From a virus: a stretch of 37,022 bases of DNA. The position numbers were made by a program, and so were the translations under genes. The stretch is taken from the IMG/VR virus record IMGVR_UViG_3300050821_005271, positions 1-37,022 of that record. The stretch is one strand, 5' to 3'. The notes under the pieces were generated by a model. The model had not been told where the DNA came from, ran no database searches, and saw nothing but the letters and a program-made list of their open reading frames with translations. The stretch's first letter is position 1; the number at the start of each line of letters is the position of its first letter. This document shows positions 1 through 6,677 of the stretch, one piece after another.

Positions 1-270
1 ATCGCCCGCCACGGCGAGGGGCCTGGCTATTGGATGTCTGAGACGAGCGGCGTGCTTCGGCCGGCGGTCGAGGCCTATCTTACGCAGGAGCCAATGACCG
101 ACGAGATGATCGCCGCTATGCGCGCGTATCTCAGGCAGTGGATCATGGCGCCCGTCTGGGTTGGCCCGCAGATCGACGCGCTCAGGGCCGGGATCGACCG
201 CCTGACTACGCGCCCGGCGATCAGCCGATGGCTCGACATCGCCCTCGACGAGAATATCGACCCGCTATGA
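1..270 (+). CDS. Hypothetical phage protein, probably truncated at the left edge
   Basis: The reading frame is open from base 1. An ATG lies at 34, but the eleven codons before it have no stop and read naturally into it, so the true start is probably outside the window; 34-270 (78 residues) is the minimum. The visible part is helical and acidic, with two tryptophan-containing segments and a C-terminal region ending in DPL. I recognise no enzymatic motif. Its stop overlaps the next start in an ATGA, so it belongs to the same operon. Function unknown; the coding call rests on the coupling and on natural amino-acid composition. Confidence 0.6.
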   Translation: MARHGEGPGYWMSETSGVLRPAVEAYLTQEPMTDEMIAAMRAYLRQWIMAPVWVGPQIDALRAGIDRLTTRPAISRWLDIALDENIDPL

Positions 271-557
271 CCCACCGCATCGGCCCCGGTTATCAGTCCG
301 CGCGCATCGATCAGGGCGCATGCCTGAATTGCGGCAAACCGCTGACCGGCGCGGGCTCGCTTTACGCCGACCGCGTGCCTGAGCCGGGCGACGTCTTAGT
401 ATGCGCCTACTGCTCGCACGTCATGGAATGGACCGGCGAACGGCTGGCTGAGCCTTCCGACGAGACGCTCAAGGTGATCGCCGGCGACAAGCGCATGCTC
501 GACGCCGTCGCATTCAGCACCGCATTTCAACGCTTCGGCAAGGGAAAGGCCAAATGA
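267..557 (+). CDS. Small zinc-ribbon-like protein
   Basis: 96 residues, starting at the ATG at 267 that overlaps the previous stop. The frame is open further upstream (to 138), but the ATGA junction makes 267 the likely start. It has two CxxC pairs, CLNC and CAYC, about 25 residues apart, typical of a four-cysteine zinc ribbon; the rest is a short helical tail rich in charged residues. Such small zinc-binding proteins are common in phage accessory operons, where they may bind nucleic acid or protein partners. The specific role is unknown. It ends in another ATGA overlap with the following gene. Confidence 0.65.
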   Translation: MTHRIGPGYQSARIDQGACLNCGKPLTGAGSLYADRVPEPGDVLVCAYCSHVMEWTGERLAEPSDETLKVIAGDKRMLDAVAFSTAFQRFGKGKAK

Positions 558-844
558 TCGAAGGGCACTCCATGGAAGACGCGGCCTACGGCGTCTTGAT
601 GGTTCAGAGTAATGCGATCAAGCGCGGCAACCTGACCATCTGGACGATCTACGATCGGCCGACTGACTATCCGCATGGACACATCGCCCGCCGGTTCGAA
701 GTCGGCGGCGGTGAGACGATCGCCACCGATCATTCGCTGATCGGCGACCTCGAGGAGCTGCGCGAGGTTTTCCGGCGCGCCGGCCTGACCAACATCTGCC
801 GGCAGGAAGGCGACCAGCCGCAGGTTGTGGAGAGTTGGATTTAA
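554..844 (+). CDS. Hypothetical phage protein
   Basis: 96 residues, coupled to the upstream gene by an ATGA overlap. The sequence alternates beta-like stretches (around NLTIWTIYDRP, residues 26-36) with a C-terminal helix (EELREVFRRAG, residues 67-77), suggesting a small alpha/beta fold. No catalytic motif is recognised. It is the last gene before the tandem hairpins at 848-922, so it probably closes a first transcription unit. Unknown function; operon position and codon composition support it as a real gene. Confidence 0.6.
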   Translation: MIEGHSMEDAAYGVLMVQSNAIKRGNLTIWTIYDRPTDYPHGHIARRFEVGGGETIATDHSLIGDLEELREVFRRAGLTNICRQEGDQPQVVESWI

Positions 845-847
845 CGA

Positions 848-922
848 GCTTCCCCCCGTGCTCGGGGAAGCCGCCGCCGGACGGATAACTGCCCCCCAGC
901 CCAGTCCGGCGGCGGTTTTTTT
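848..922 (+). terminator. Tandem hairpins with a strong intrinsic terminator inside the + strand operon
   Basis: Two adjacent stem-loops follow the stop at 844. The first pairs 848-855 with 864-871 (GCTTCCCC/GGGGAAGC). The second pairs 871-882 with 904-915 as a perfect 12-bp GC-rich stem (CCGCCGCCGGAC) with a 21-nt loop, and is followed at once by seven T residues (916-922). This is a textbook rho-independent terminator for + strand transcription. The next gene starts at 951, leaving no room for an ordinary promoter between the U-tract and its ribosome binding site. Confidence 0.85.
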
Positions 923-950
923 AAACGATGGCCAGGAGGAGGCGAACCCA

Positions 951-1277
951 ATGAACGACCAACTCAGACACGCGATGTCCGCCGCTGACCTGGCGGAGAT
1001 CGACTCGCTCGCCGACGCGATCGGAACGGCGGCGGTGCAGACCGCGCTCGCGATTCACGAGCCGGACGCGCGCCGGCTCGAGGACGTGGCCCGCCAGAAG
1101 GCGGAGGCGGAGGCGCAGCGCCAGCGCGATGTCGACGCGGCGCTTGCGGACGTGATCGAAACAGTCGCCCGCCACCGGGCTCGGCTCGGCCGCAGGACAT
1201 GCTCCGCCCAGGACGGCGCCGCAATCCGAAAGATTTTCGAGATCGTTCGCGGCCTGACGCCGGGGACCGAGGAATGA
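951..1277 (+). CDS. Small alanine/arginine-rich helical protein, unknown function
   Basis: 108 residues, starting at the ATG at 951, which has a strong Shine-Dalgarno (AGGAGGAGG, about 8 nt upstream). The frame is open further upstream, but that part crosses the terminator and is rejected. The protein is almost entirely helical, with a long charged stretch (about residues 40-80, many E, A, Q and R) that could form a coiled coil. One cysteine lies near residue 84. It overlaps the next gene by ATGA. No family recognised; the length and coiled-coil character fit a small structural or adaptor protein. Confidence 0.65.
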   Translation: MNDQLRHAMSAADLAEIDSLADAIGTAAVQTALAIHEPDARRLEDVARQKAEAEAQRQRDVDAALADVIETVARHRARLGRRTCSAQDGAAIRKIFEIVRGLTPGTEE

Positions 1278-1495
1278 CATTAGAGCCGCGGCCGGACTTC
1301 GATTGGGGCCGGGTGTCGTGGGGCCGGCCGGACAGCCCGCCGCGGCCGTTCTGCGCCTATTGCCACGTGCAGATCAGCGAGGGCGACGTGCCGCTGATGA
1401 TCTGGAAAGAGGACGGCTCAGGGGCGCGGTTTTGCGACCGCTGCATGGTAGACTGGTGGGGCTTCGACGCGAGAGGGCGAGAAGCGAATGTCTGA
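1274..1495 (+). CDS. Small zinc-ribbon-like protein
   Basis: 73 residues from the ATG at 1274, overlapping the upstream stop by ATGA. It carries two cysteine pairs, CAYC near residues 27-30 and CDRC near 54-57, the arrangement of a four-cysteine zinc ribbon. The C terminus is rich in tryptophan. It overlaps the downstream methyltransferase gene by 8 nt and so is co-translated with it. The zinc-ribbon assignment is an inference from cysteine spacing; the partner or substrate is unknown. Confidence 0.65.
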   Translation: MTLEPRPDFDWGRVSWGRPDSPPRPFCAYCHVQISEGDVPLMIWKEDGSGARFCDRCMVDWWGFDARGREANV

Positions 1496-2180
1496 GCGCA
1501 TCAAGGCGGCCTGGAGATACGACGGCAGCGTCGACCGCTTTCCGCTCAAGCCCGGTCAGCTGTGGGCGTGCGGGCTCGGCCGGGTGATGGTCAACGATCT
1601 TTATGACGGGTTGCCGGACTTCATGACGGAAGCTGATTGCGTGTTCGTCGATCCGCCCTACAACGCGGCGCTCGAAAACGGCTTTCGCTCGAAGGCCAAC
1701 CTGGCGCGTAATCCCCACGGCTTCGACAAGTTCCTCCATGCGCTGTTCGCCCGCATCGACCGGATTGCGCCGGCGACCTGCTATGTCGAAATCGGCAAGC
1801 AACATGTTCAAGAGGTCACCGGCGAGCTGCGCGCGCGGTTCGCCTTCGTCGACACCTATCCGGCGACCTACTACAAGCGGAACCCCTGCTTTGTCGTGCG
1901 CGGCGGGGCTGAGCCGTCGCCGGCCGACTATAGCGGCTTGGACGAGCAAGACATCATCGTCCAGATCTGTCAGCGCGAGCGTTACGCGACGATCGCCGAC
2001 CTGTGCATGGGCCGCGGCGCCGTGGGGATCGCCGCCTATCAGGCCGGCCGGCCGTTCTGCGGCGTCGAGTTGAATCCGGCGCGGCTGGCGGTCCTGGTTA
2101 ATAGGATCCACCAGCTCGGCGGCGCCTGGAGCGTCGACGGCGTTCCCTATCAGCCGCCTCCCGAGGGCGCCGCGGCATGA
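1488..2180 (+). CDS. Permuted (beta-type) DNA adenine/cytosine-N4 methyltransferase-like protein
   Basis: 230 residues. The catalytic motif IV appears as DPPYN at residues 55-59, preceded by a hydrophobic strand (CVFV). The SAM-binding motif I (DLCMGRGAVG) lies near the C terminus at residues 171-180, followed by the acidic motif II in GVELNP (192-197). Motif IV before motif I is the permuted order of beta-class amino-methyltransferases, and DPPY is the signature of N6-adenine or N4-cytosine enzymes. No restriction endonuclease lies nearby, so it is probably an orphan methyltransferase protecting or marking phage DNA. At 230 residues it is short, with little room for a separate target-recognition domain between the motifs. 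Target unknown. Confidence 0.85.
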   Translation: MSERIKAAWRYDGSVDRFPLKPGQLWACGLGRVMVNDLYDGLPDFMTEADCVFVDPPYNAALENGFRSKANLARNPHGFDKFLHALFARIDRIAPATCYVEIGKQHVQEVTGELRARFAFVDTYPATYYKRNPCFVVRGGAEPSPADYSGLDEQDIIVQICQRERYATIADLCMGRGAVGIAAYQAGRPFCGVELNPARLAVLVNRIHQLGGAWSVDGVPYQPPPEGAAA

Positions 2181-2707
2181 CCCGGCCCTTCCGCTCTGAG
2201 CGTTGCCCCTGCGGCTTCCTGTGGGAACATTGCCCCCGCCGGGCCGAATTGGAATTTGTCGGGGCGGCGCGGGCCGCAGATCCGGGCCGGGGCCTGGCCG
2301 GGCGCTGCCATAGCCCAAAACGGGCGAGGCCTGTCCTGGGGCCTCTGTGTGCGTTTATGACGGCGCTCGCCCCGGCGCCGGCGACGGCCGCCCACTGTGC
2401 TTTCGGTGAGATCTGGCGCGTCCGCCTCGACGAGTGCGTGAGCGCGCGATCGGCGCTGGCGCAGGCCTATGTCCGACCGGTGAGCCGGCTGCCGCGGTTT
2501 CGCCCGCCGGCCGTCCGACGCGTCGCCGATAATCAGAGTCGAAACGACTCTGAAATCCCTCCGCCGCCGCCCGCGGCGCCCGCCCCAACGGTCGACGAGG
2601 CGACACTCGTTAACCCCTTTGTGCTACCTGACCTTCGGGACGGCGCGCCGGCGATTTGGCTACTTTGCCAGGCCGCGCCAAACCTGTGTAAACCTACCGC
2701 GCCATGA
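2177..2707 (+). CDS. Hypothetical protein, possibly exported, cysteine-containing
   Basis: 176 residues from the ATG at 2177, coupled by ATGA overlaps at both ends (2177-2180 and 2704-2707). The N terminus has a CPCG...HC cluster. From about residue 48 a basic segment is followed by a hydrophobic stretch and an alanine-rich site (APATAAHC), which looks like an internal signal peptide. A secreted form starting near the ATG at 2357 is therefore possible, although that start lacks the basic residues. The segment after the putative cleavage site (HC...IWRV...EC) resembles small exported proteins I associate with rhizobial genomes; this is from memory and uncertain. The C-terminal half is proline-rich. 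Function unknown. Confidence 0.5.
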   Translation: MTRPFRSERCPCGFLWEHCPRRAELEFVGAARAADPGRGLAGRCHSPKRARPVLGPLCAFMTALAPAPATAAHCAFGEIWRVRLDECVSARSALAQAYVRPVSRLPRFRPPAVRRVADNQSRNDSEIPPPPPAAPAPTVDEATLVNPFVLPDLRDGAPAIWLLCQAAPNLCKPTAP

Positions 2708-2994
2708 CGGACTTCCTCGACCGACTGACCTTTAAGTTCGCCAAGACCATGCCGCAGATTCCGCACTTCTATACGGTGCGGACGGCGGAGAACGAGGCGG
2801 ATTTCGTCGCGCTGTTTCACACCATCAGGCAAAACGGCCTAGACGAACGGTGGGGCCGGCGGACCTTTCGCTACTGGTACGCCGGCGACGGCTTTAAATA
2901 CTGGGCGATGCCCGACGACCTGCCCAGGTGCCAGATCATCAATCGGGCCAAGGTCGACGATGACACAAAACTTCTCGACGAAATCGGTCTTTGA
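2704..2994 (+). CDS. Small phage protein with FKYW-type motif
   Basis: 96 residues, ATGA-coupled to the upstream gene, and overlapping the following PP-loop enzyme gene by 35 nt. The segment FRYWYAGDGFKYWAM (from about residue 55) followed by an IINRA strand resembles the C-terminal module of phage proteins often found beside methyltransferase-like or modification genes. It has no SAM-binding glycine motif of its own, so no catalytic activity is assigned. Its position immediately before the PAPS-reductase-like gene suggests a shared role with that cassette (inference). Confidence 0.6.
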   Translation: MTDFLDRLTFKFAKTMPQIPHFYTVRTAENEADFVALFHTIRQNGLDERWGRRTFRYWYAGDGFKYWAMPDDLPRCQIINRAKVDDDTKLLDEIGL

Positions 2995-4102
2995 GGCGGC
3001 GCAGGAACGCATCCGCTTCATCTACGACAATTGCGACGACGTCGTCGTCTCCATGAGCGGCGGCAAGGATTCGACTGTCCTGTTCGAGCTCACTCGAGTC
3101 ATCGCCGCCGAGCGCGGCCGGCTGCCGGTGAAAGTGTTCTGGCTCGATCAGGAGGCCGAGTGGAAGGCGACCGGGACTTACATGGCCGCGGTCATGCGCG
3201 AGCCCGACGTCCGGCCTTTCTGGTTTCAAATCCCGTTCCGGCTGTCGAACAGCCTGTCATTCAGCAACAACTTTCTCAGCTGCTGGGCGGAGGCCGACCG
3301 GGAGAAATGGATTCGCGAGCAAGACCCGATCTCGATCAAGGTGAACCCGATCCCGGCCTACGATCGGTTTCATGATCTGATCGAGCGCCTGCCCTCGCAA
3401 TGCGATTGTGTTGGCAAGCAACACGTAGCCGTGCTGGTCGGCATGCGGGCGATGGAAAGCTCGGTCCGGCGGCTGACCATGACCGAGAAGAAACCCCACT
3501 TCAAAGGGATCACTTGGTGCCGGAAGACGCTCGCGAACACGCGCGTCTTCTGGCCGATCTATGACTGGCTCGACCGCGATATCTGGACGGCGATCGCCAA
3601 CCACGGCTGGCCCTACAATCGGGTTTATGACGCCTTCTACAAGTTCGGCAAGACCGGCCGGGAGATGCGGGTTTCAGCGCTGATCCACGAAACCGCTTGG
3701 CACTCGATCGAGCAGCTGCAGGAGACGGAGCCCGAGATGTACAACCGCTATCTCGGGCGGGTCGAAGGGGTGAATTGCTTCAACCACTTTGAGCGCCAGA
3801 TCATGCCGGATAAGCTGCCGGCGCATTTCGCCAACTGGCGCGACTATCGCGATTACCTGTTGGAGAACCTGACCGAGCCCGAGCACCGCCAGCGCTTCCG
3901 CAACCGATGGGCGAACCAAGACCAGGACCGTTGGCATCGGGTGCACGTCAAGGAGATCCTGATCAACGACCTGGACGGGACGCTGAACCAGAACGCCCGG
4001 ACCCGCTTCAAGATGGAGGACCGGCGCGTCCCCGGCGGCCTGTACGAGCAGCGCAAAGAGGCGCGCCGGCTCGCGGCCGACGCCCCGGATGGCCATGTCT
4101 GA
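2960..4102 (+). CDS. PAPS reductase/PP-loop family protein, IbrA-like (DUF3440 type)
   Basis: 380 residues. The ATP-pyrophosphatase PP-loop SGGKDST is at residues 33-39, preceded by a hydrophobic strand and followed by a helix and a VFWLDQEAEW strand. A second nucleotide-site element, GMRAMESSVRR, is at 161-171, and a WPIYDWLDRDIW segment near 198-209 is typical of the family. Scattered cysteines (108, 148, 150, 187, 273) could hold a metal cluster but do not form the classical assimilatory pattern. The C-terminal about 110 residues match what I know of DUF3440 proteins such as IbrA of E. coli. PP-loop enzymes of this kind activate a substrate with ATP, often for sulfur transfer; DndC of phosphorothioation systems is a relative. 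An IbrB/ParB-like gene lies two genes downstream, the known IbrA-IbrB pairing. The substrate is unknown. Confidence 0.85.
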   Translation: MTQNFSTKSVFEAAQERIRFIYDNCDDVVVSMSGGKDSTVLFELTRVIAAERGRLPVKVFWLDQEAEWKATGTYMAAVMREPDVRPFWFQIPFRLSNSLSFSNNFLSCWAEADREKWIREQDPISIKVNPIPAYDRFHDLIERLPSQCDCVGKQHVAVLVGMRAMESSVRRLTMTEKKPHFKGITWCRKTLANTRVFWPIYDWLDRDIWTAIANHGWPYNRVYDAFYKFGKTGREMRVSALIHETAWHSIEQLQETEPEMYNRYLGRVEGVNCFNHFERQIMPDKLPAHFANWRDYRDYLLENLTEPEHRQRFRNRWANQDQDRWHRVHVKEILINDLDGTLNQNARTRFKMEDRRVPGGLYEQRKEARRLAADAPDGHV

Positions 4103-4301
4103 CGGCAAACAGGCGCTGCTCGAGGCGCTGCGCGAGGCCGGCCTCGAGGATATGGCCAAGGCGGCCGAGGCCGGCGCTTATTCGGATTTCGCTTCGCCGT
4201 TCACCTTCCCCATGATCCAGCTCGTCAGGGAGCTGGAAGCCGCGGGCCATGACGATCTAGCGAGGCGAGCCAAGGAAGGCGAATTCGATCATGACCGATG
4301 A
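4089..4301 (+). CDS. Small conserved partner between IbrA-like and ParB-like genes
   Basis: 70 residues from the ATG at 4089; an in-frame ATG at 4095 is an alternative start. It overlaps the PP-loop gene by 14 nt and the ParB-like gene by 11 nt, so all three are translationally coupled. The sequence is an all-helical acidic protein with two helices around a central YSDFASPFTFP loop and a C-terminal helix (HDDLARRAKEGEFD). No catalytic motif is visible. Sandwiching between the IbrA-like and IbrB-like genes suggests an adaptor or regulator of that complex; this is inference from context only. Confidence 0.65.
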   Translation: MAMSDGKQALLEALREAGLEDMAKAAEAGAYSDFASPFTFPMIQLVRELEAAGHDDLARRAKEGEFDHDR

Positions 4302-4893
4302 GCAAGTCCTGGCGACCTCGGCGTTCGACATGTCCCACAATCCGGTCAGCCGCGTGCTGTGGGCGCCGATCGAAAAGGTCTACGCCAACGACTATAATCC
4401 GAACAGCGTCGCGCTGATGGAGATGCAGCTTCTTTATGTCTCGATCAAGCACGATGGTTACACCCAGCCCGTGGTCACGGTTTATGACCCGAAGCGCGAT
4501 CGCTACGTGATCGTAGACGGCTTCCACCGCTACAGCGTGATGAAGCGCTATCCGGACATTTACGAGAAGAACCACGGCCTCCTGCCGATCGTCGTCATCG
4601 ACAAGGGCGTCAATGACCGCATGGCGAGTACGATTCGCCACAACCGGGCGCGCGGCAAACATTCGATCGACGGCATGAGCGCGCTGGTGGTCGAGATGCT
4701 GGCGAACGGCTGGAGCGATCAGCGGGTGTGCGAAGAGCTGGGCCTGGAAAAGCAGGAGCTGATCCGGCTCAAGCATATCACCGGCTACGCGAAGTTCTTC
4801 CAAGGCGGCGATTATTCGCCGGCGATGGAGACCAACCGCCAGATCGAAGAGCGGCTCAAATACGAGGGAGAGGCGGCTAAGGGCGAGGAGTAG
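4291..4893 (+). CDS. ParB-like (IbrB-like) nuclease/CTPase-fold protein
   Basis: 200 residues. The N-terminal ParB/Srx-fold region (about residues 20-110) has a hydrophobic strand leading to VDGFHRY at 73-79, the position where ParB proteins carry their GxxR nucleotide-binding box. A block around residues 110-128 (RMASTIRHNRARGKHS) is characteristic of the IbrB-type subfamily, followed by a helix-turn-helix-like segment (WSDQRVCEELGLEKQELIRLKHI, about 131-154). IbrB is known only as the partner of the PAPS-reductase-like IbrA in E. coli, where the pair activates expression of immunoglobulin-binding genes. There is no ParA, so plasmid-style partition is unlikely. Probable DNA-binding partner of the PP-loop enzyme. 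Confidence 0.8.
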   Translation: MTDEQVLATSAFDMSHNPVSRVLWAPIEKVYANDYNPNSVALMEMQLLYVSIKHDGYTQPVVTVYDPKRDRYVIVDGFHRYSVMKRYPDIYEKNHGLLPIVVIDKGVNDRMASTIRHNRARGKHSIDGMSALVVEMLANGWSDQRVCEELGLEKQELIRLKHITGYAKFFQGGDYSPAMETNRQIEERLKYEGEAAKGEE

Positions 4894-4898
4894 CGGCG

Positions 4899-5453
4899 AT
4901 GGATTGGAAGAAGGGCGCGGCGCTCAGCGGCGATCAGACCGGCCATCCGATCTTGTGGCACGGCGCGCTCGAGGAGCTGGGCTACGGCGATGTCGTCGCC
5001 CTGCCCGCGCTCAATCCGGAATGGTTCTACGATTTTTGGGGCGACCAGCGCGCCTCGACGCGCCTCAAGACCTTCGGGCACAAGGCCGGGAAGGAAGGGA
5101 CCAGCCCGCATTTCCTGTGCACGCGCGGCGGCTATCCGATGCACACTGATCCCGGCGCCACCCGTTACGCGCTGCAAATCCAGTTGCACAATGACGGCTT
5201 CATCGTCCACGGCCTCGAGGATGACCTGGCTGAGATGCCGCTCTTCCGGCCAGGCCTGGCGATCATCCTCGACACCTGGTCGCCGCACCAGGTCGCACGC
5301 GATCTCCGCCTCCCTCAGACCGGCCCCAACAAGCTCCTGGTCGGCTTCGACCGGGCCGACTATCCGGACGTCGAGGTCGAGCTTCCCAAGCTGATCGAGC
5401 ACATCCCGATGCTCGCCTACTGCATTATCCGTAAAGGGCCGCGCCCGTGGTAG
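4899..5453 (+). CDS. Putative Fe(II)-dependent oxygenase (cupin/2-oxoglutarate type)
   Basis: 184 residues, 5 nt after the ParB-like gene. A candidate metal triad is visible: H82 and D84 in the motif MHTDPG, and H130 in WSPHQ, with R134 or K145 available to bind a co-substrate carboxylate. Between them lie alternating beta strands (YALQIQLHN, GLAIILDTW), consistent with a double-stranded beta-helix fold. This HxD...H layout is that of Fe(II)/2-oxoglutarate dioxygenases, a superfamily that includes nucleic-acid-modifying enzymes. I cannot assign a subfamily; a non-oxygenase cupin is the main alternative. The gene lies between two ParB-like genes and downstream of the IbrA-like gene, so it may act in the same pathway. 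Confidence 0.6.
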   Translation: MDWKKGAALSGDQTGHPILWHGALEELGYGDVVALPALNPEWFYDFWGDQRASTRLKTFGHKAGKEGTSPHFLCTRGGYPMHTDPGATRYALQIQLHNDGFIVHGLEDDLAEMPLFRPGLAIILDTWSPHQVARDLRLPQTGPNKLLVGFDRADYPDVEVELPKLIEHIPMLAYCIIRKGPRPW

Positions 5454-6034
5454 ATACAGTCAGCCAATTGGTGATGGTCGAGACGCGGAAGATCAAGCCG
5501 TACCATCGCAACGTCCGCAACAATGACGTCACGGTCGGCAAGCTGGTCGAGCTGATCCCTAAGGTCGGCTTCAACGTGCCGCTGGTGCTCGACCGCGATA
5601 ACGTGATCGTCAAGGGACACACCCGCTGGAAAGCGGCGGTGCGGCTCAAGATGGCGGAGATCCCCTGCGTCTACACCGACGCGGACCCGGAGACGGTCAA
5701 GTTCGATCGCCTCGCCGACAACAAGGTGCAGGAGTTCTCGACCTGGGATCAGGAGCTGTTAGGGGGTGAGCTGGCGAGCCTCAACCTGGACTTCGCCTTT
5801 GATCTCGGGACGCTCGATTTTCAGCTTGCCGACAATCGCCGCCGGGCGCCGGATGTAACGGGCGAGCCGGCCGCGGCGGGTGAAGGGCAAGGCGGAGGCG
5901 AGGACGGGAGGCCCTTTATCAGCGATGCCGACGTACGGGCGACCGCCTCGTTGCCGGTGAGCGAATTCAGCGAGGTCACGTGCAATCGCTGCGGCAATAA
6001 AATGTTCGTCAAGAAGACTGGATCGAGCGCATAA
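5447..6034 (+). CDS. Second ParB-like protein with C-terminal zinc-binding-like tail
   Basis: 195 residues, GTG start at 5447 overlapping the oxygenase gene by 7 nt; the ATG at 5474 is an alternative. The ParB/Srx domain covers about residues 8-95: a KIKPYHRNVR entry, a LVELIPKVGFNVPLVLD helix-strand, and the nucleotide-box-like GHTRWKAA at 57-64, followed by the LADNKVQE element seen in phage ParB-like proteins associated with methyltransferases. A disordered glycine/glutamate-rich linker leads to a C-terminal CNRCG. It differs from the first ParB-like protein and is not a recent duplicate. It is the last gene of the + operon, ending at the terminator. Probably DNA-binding, possibly nuclease. 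Confidence 0.75.
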   Translation: MVDTVSQLVMVETRKIKPYHRNVRNNDVTVGKLVELIPKVGFNVPLVLDRDNVIVKGHTRWKAAVRLKMAEIPCVYTDADPETVKFDRLADNKVQEFSTWDQELLGGELASLNLDFAFDLGTLDFQLADNRRRAPDVTGEPAAAGEGQGGGEDGRPFISDADVRATASLPVSEFSEVTCNRCGNKMFVKKTGSSA

Positions 6035-6087
6035 AAAAAGCCGCTGGCGAACCAGCGGCTCTCGGGACCGTGGGACGGTCCTTTTTT
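6033..6087. terminator. Bidirectional terminator between convergent operons
   Basis: Two hairpins lie back to back. The first (6039-6060) is a 9-bp stem AGCCGCTGG with a CGAA tetraloop, preceded on the + strand by seven A residues, which are a U-tract for minus-strand transcripts. The second pairs 6065-6071 (GGACCGT) with 6075-6081 around GGG and is followed by six T residues (6082-6087), ending + strand transcripts. The minus gene's stop codon (6086-6088) overlaps the T-tract. The element therefore closes both operons. Confidence 0.9.
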
Positions 6088-6601
6088 ACAGCTTCGGCGT
6101 CGGCCCTGGCCCGGGGCCTGGCCTCTCCGGCGGCCGGCCGCCAATGCCGCCGGCTGGCGGCGCGGGGAGTGCGTCGGCGTCGATGACGACGTAGCGGTAG
6201 TGCGCGCCGCGTCCGCCGCCTCCGATCAGCACCAATGCGAGGAACTTGCCGTGGACGCCGGGCGGCAGGGGCGGCCAGATGCTTCCGGGCGGCAGTTCCT
6301 CATCGGGTTCGCCGGGAACGGGACGGTCCGGCGGACGCCCTCCGACGCCGCCAGCAGGGGGAGAGCCGGGCGGCAGTCCATGCCCCGGACGTTCCGGCCA
6401 TGATGGGATAGGTCGCCACGGATGCTCTGGCGTCAACGGCGGCCAGATGCCGGCCGGTGGATCGGGCGGCTCTACTTCGGGAAGTTCGCCTTCATCAATG
6501 CCATAATCCGGGTCGGTGAGGTCTTCCTCGCCAGGCAAGCCCTGGTCGGGCCGGTGGCCGCGACGACCAATGATTCGTAGAAAGCCTTTTACTCTCGGCA
6601 T
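6086..6601 (-). CDS. Proline/glycine-rich protein at the end of the late operon
   Basis: 171 residues with a strong Shine-Dalgarno (AAAGGAGG) before the ATG at 6601. The N terminus is basic (MPRVKGFLRIIGRRGHR), followed by an acidic stretch and then long proline/glycine-rich tracts. Two internal repeats are visible: PPAGG[VI]GGRPP[DE]RP near residues 81-94 and again near 147-160, and an IWPPL[TP]P motif twice. Between the repeats lies an ordered beta-like core (KFLALVLIGGGG...YRYVVIDADALP, about 118-145). Its place after the lysis genes is unusual for a structural protein; a role in lysis, adsorption or virion attachment cannot be decided. No transmembrane segment or lipobox is seen, which argues against a spanin. 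Confidence 0.65.
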   Translation of the reverse strand: MPRVKGFLRIIGRRGHRPDQGLPGEEDLTDPDYGIDEGELPEVEPPDPPAGIWPPLTPEHPWRPIPSWPERPGHGLPPGSPPAGGVGGRPPDRPVPGEPDEELPPGSIWPPLPPGVHGKFLALVLIGGGGRGAHYRYVVIDADALPAPPAGGIGGRPPERPGPGPGPTPKL

Positions 6602-6677
6602 TGTTTCCTCCTTTTGAGGGGTTGGCGGAGAAGCAACTTATGCGATTCCTATGACGATTGCGCTATAGCGGGCTCTT

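Noticed and set aside
825-950. N-terminal extension of the gene at 951
   Set aside because: The extension would translate through the terminator hairpins, and the ATG at 951 has a strong ribosome binding site.
1374-2318. 314-codon minus-strand open frame opposite the methyltransferase
   Set aside because: The methyltransferase on the + strand has DPPY and SAM motifs and is coupled to neighbours; the minus frame has no motifs.
2960-4102. Assimilatory PAPS reductase for sulfate assimilation
   Set aside because: The C-terminal domain and neighbours are of the IbrA/DUF3440 type and no other sulfate assimilation gene is present.
4291-6034. ParB-like genes as a plasmid or prophage partition system
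   Set aside because: No ParA ATPase and no parS-like repeats were seen; the first protein belongs to the IbrB-type group.
6661-6670. Palindrome CGCTATAGCG as an operator
   Set aside because: A single short palindrome without a promoter or second copy; chance in GC-rich sequence cannot be excluded.
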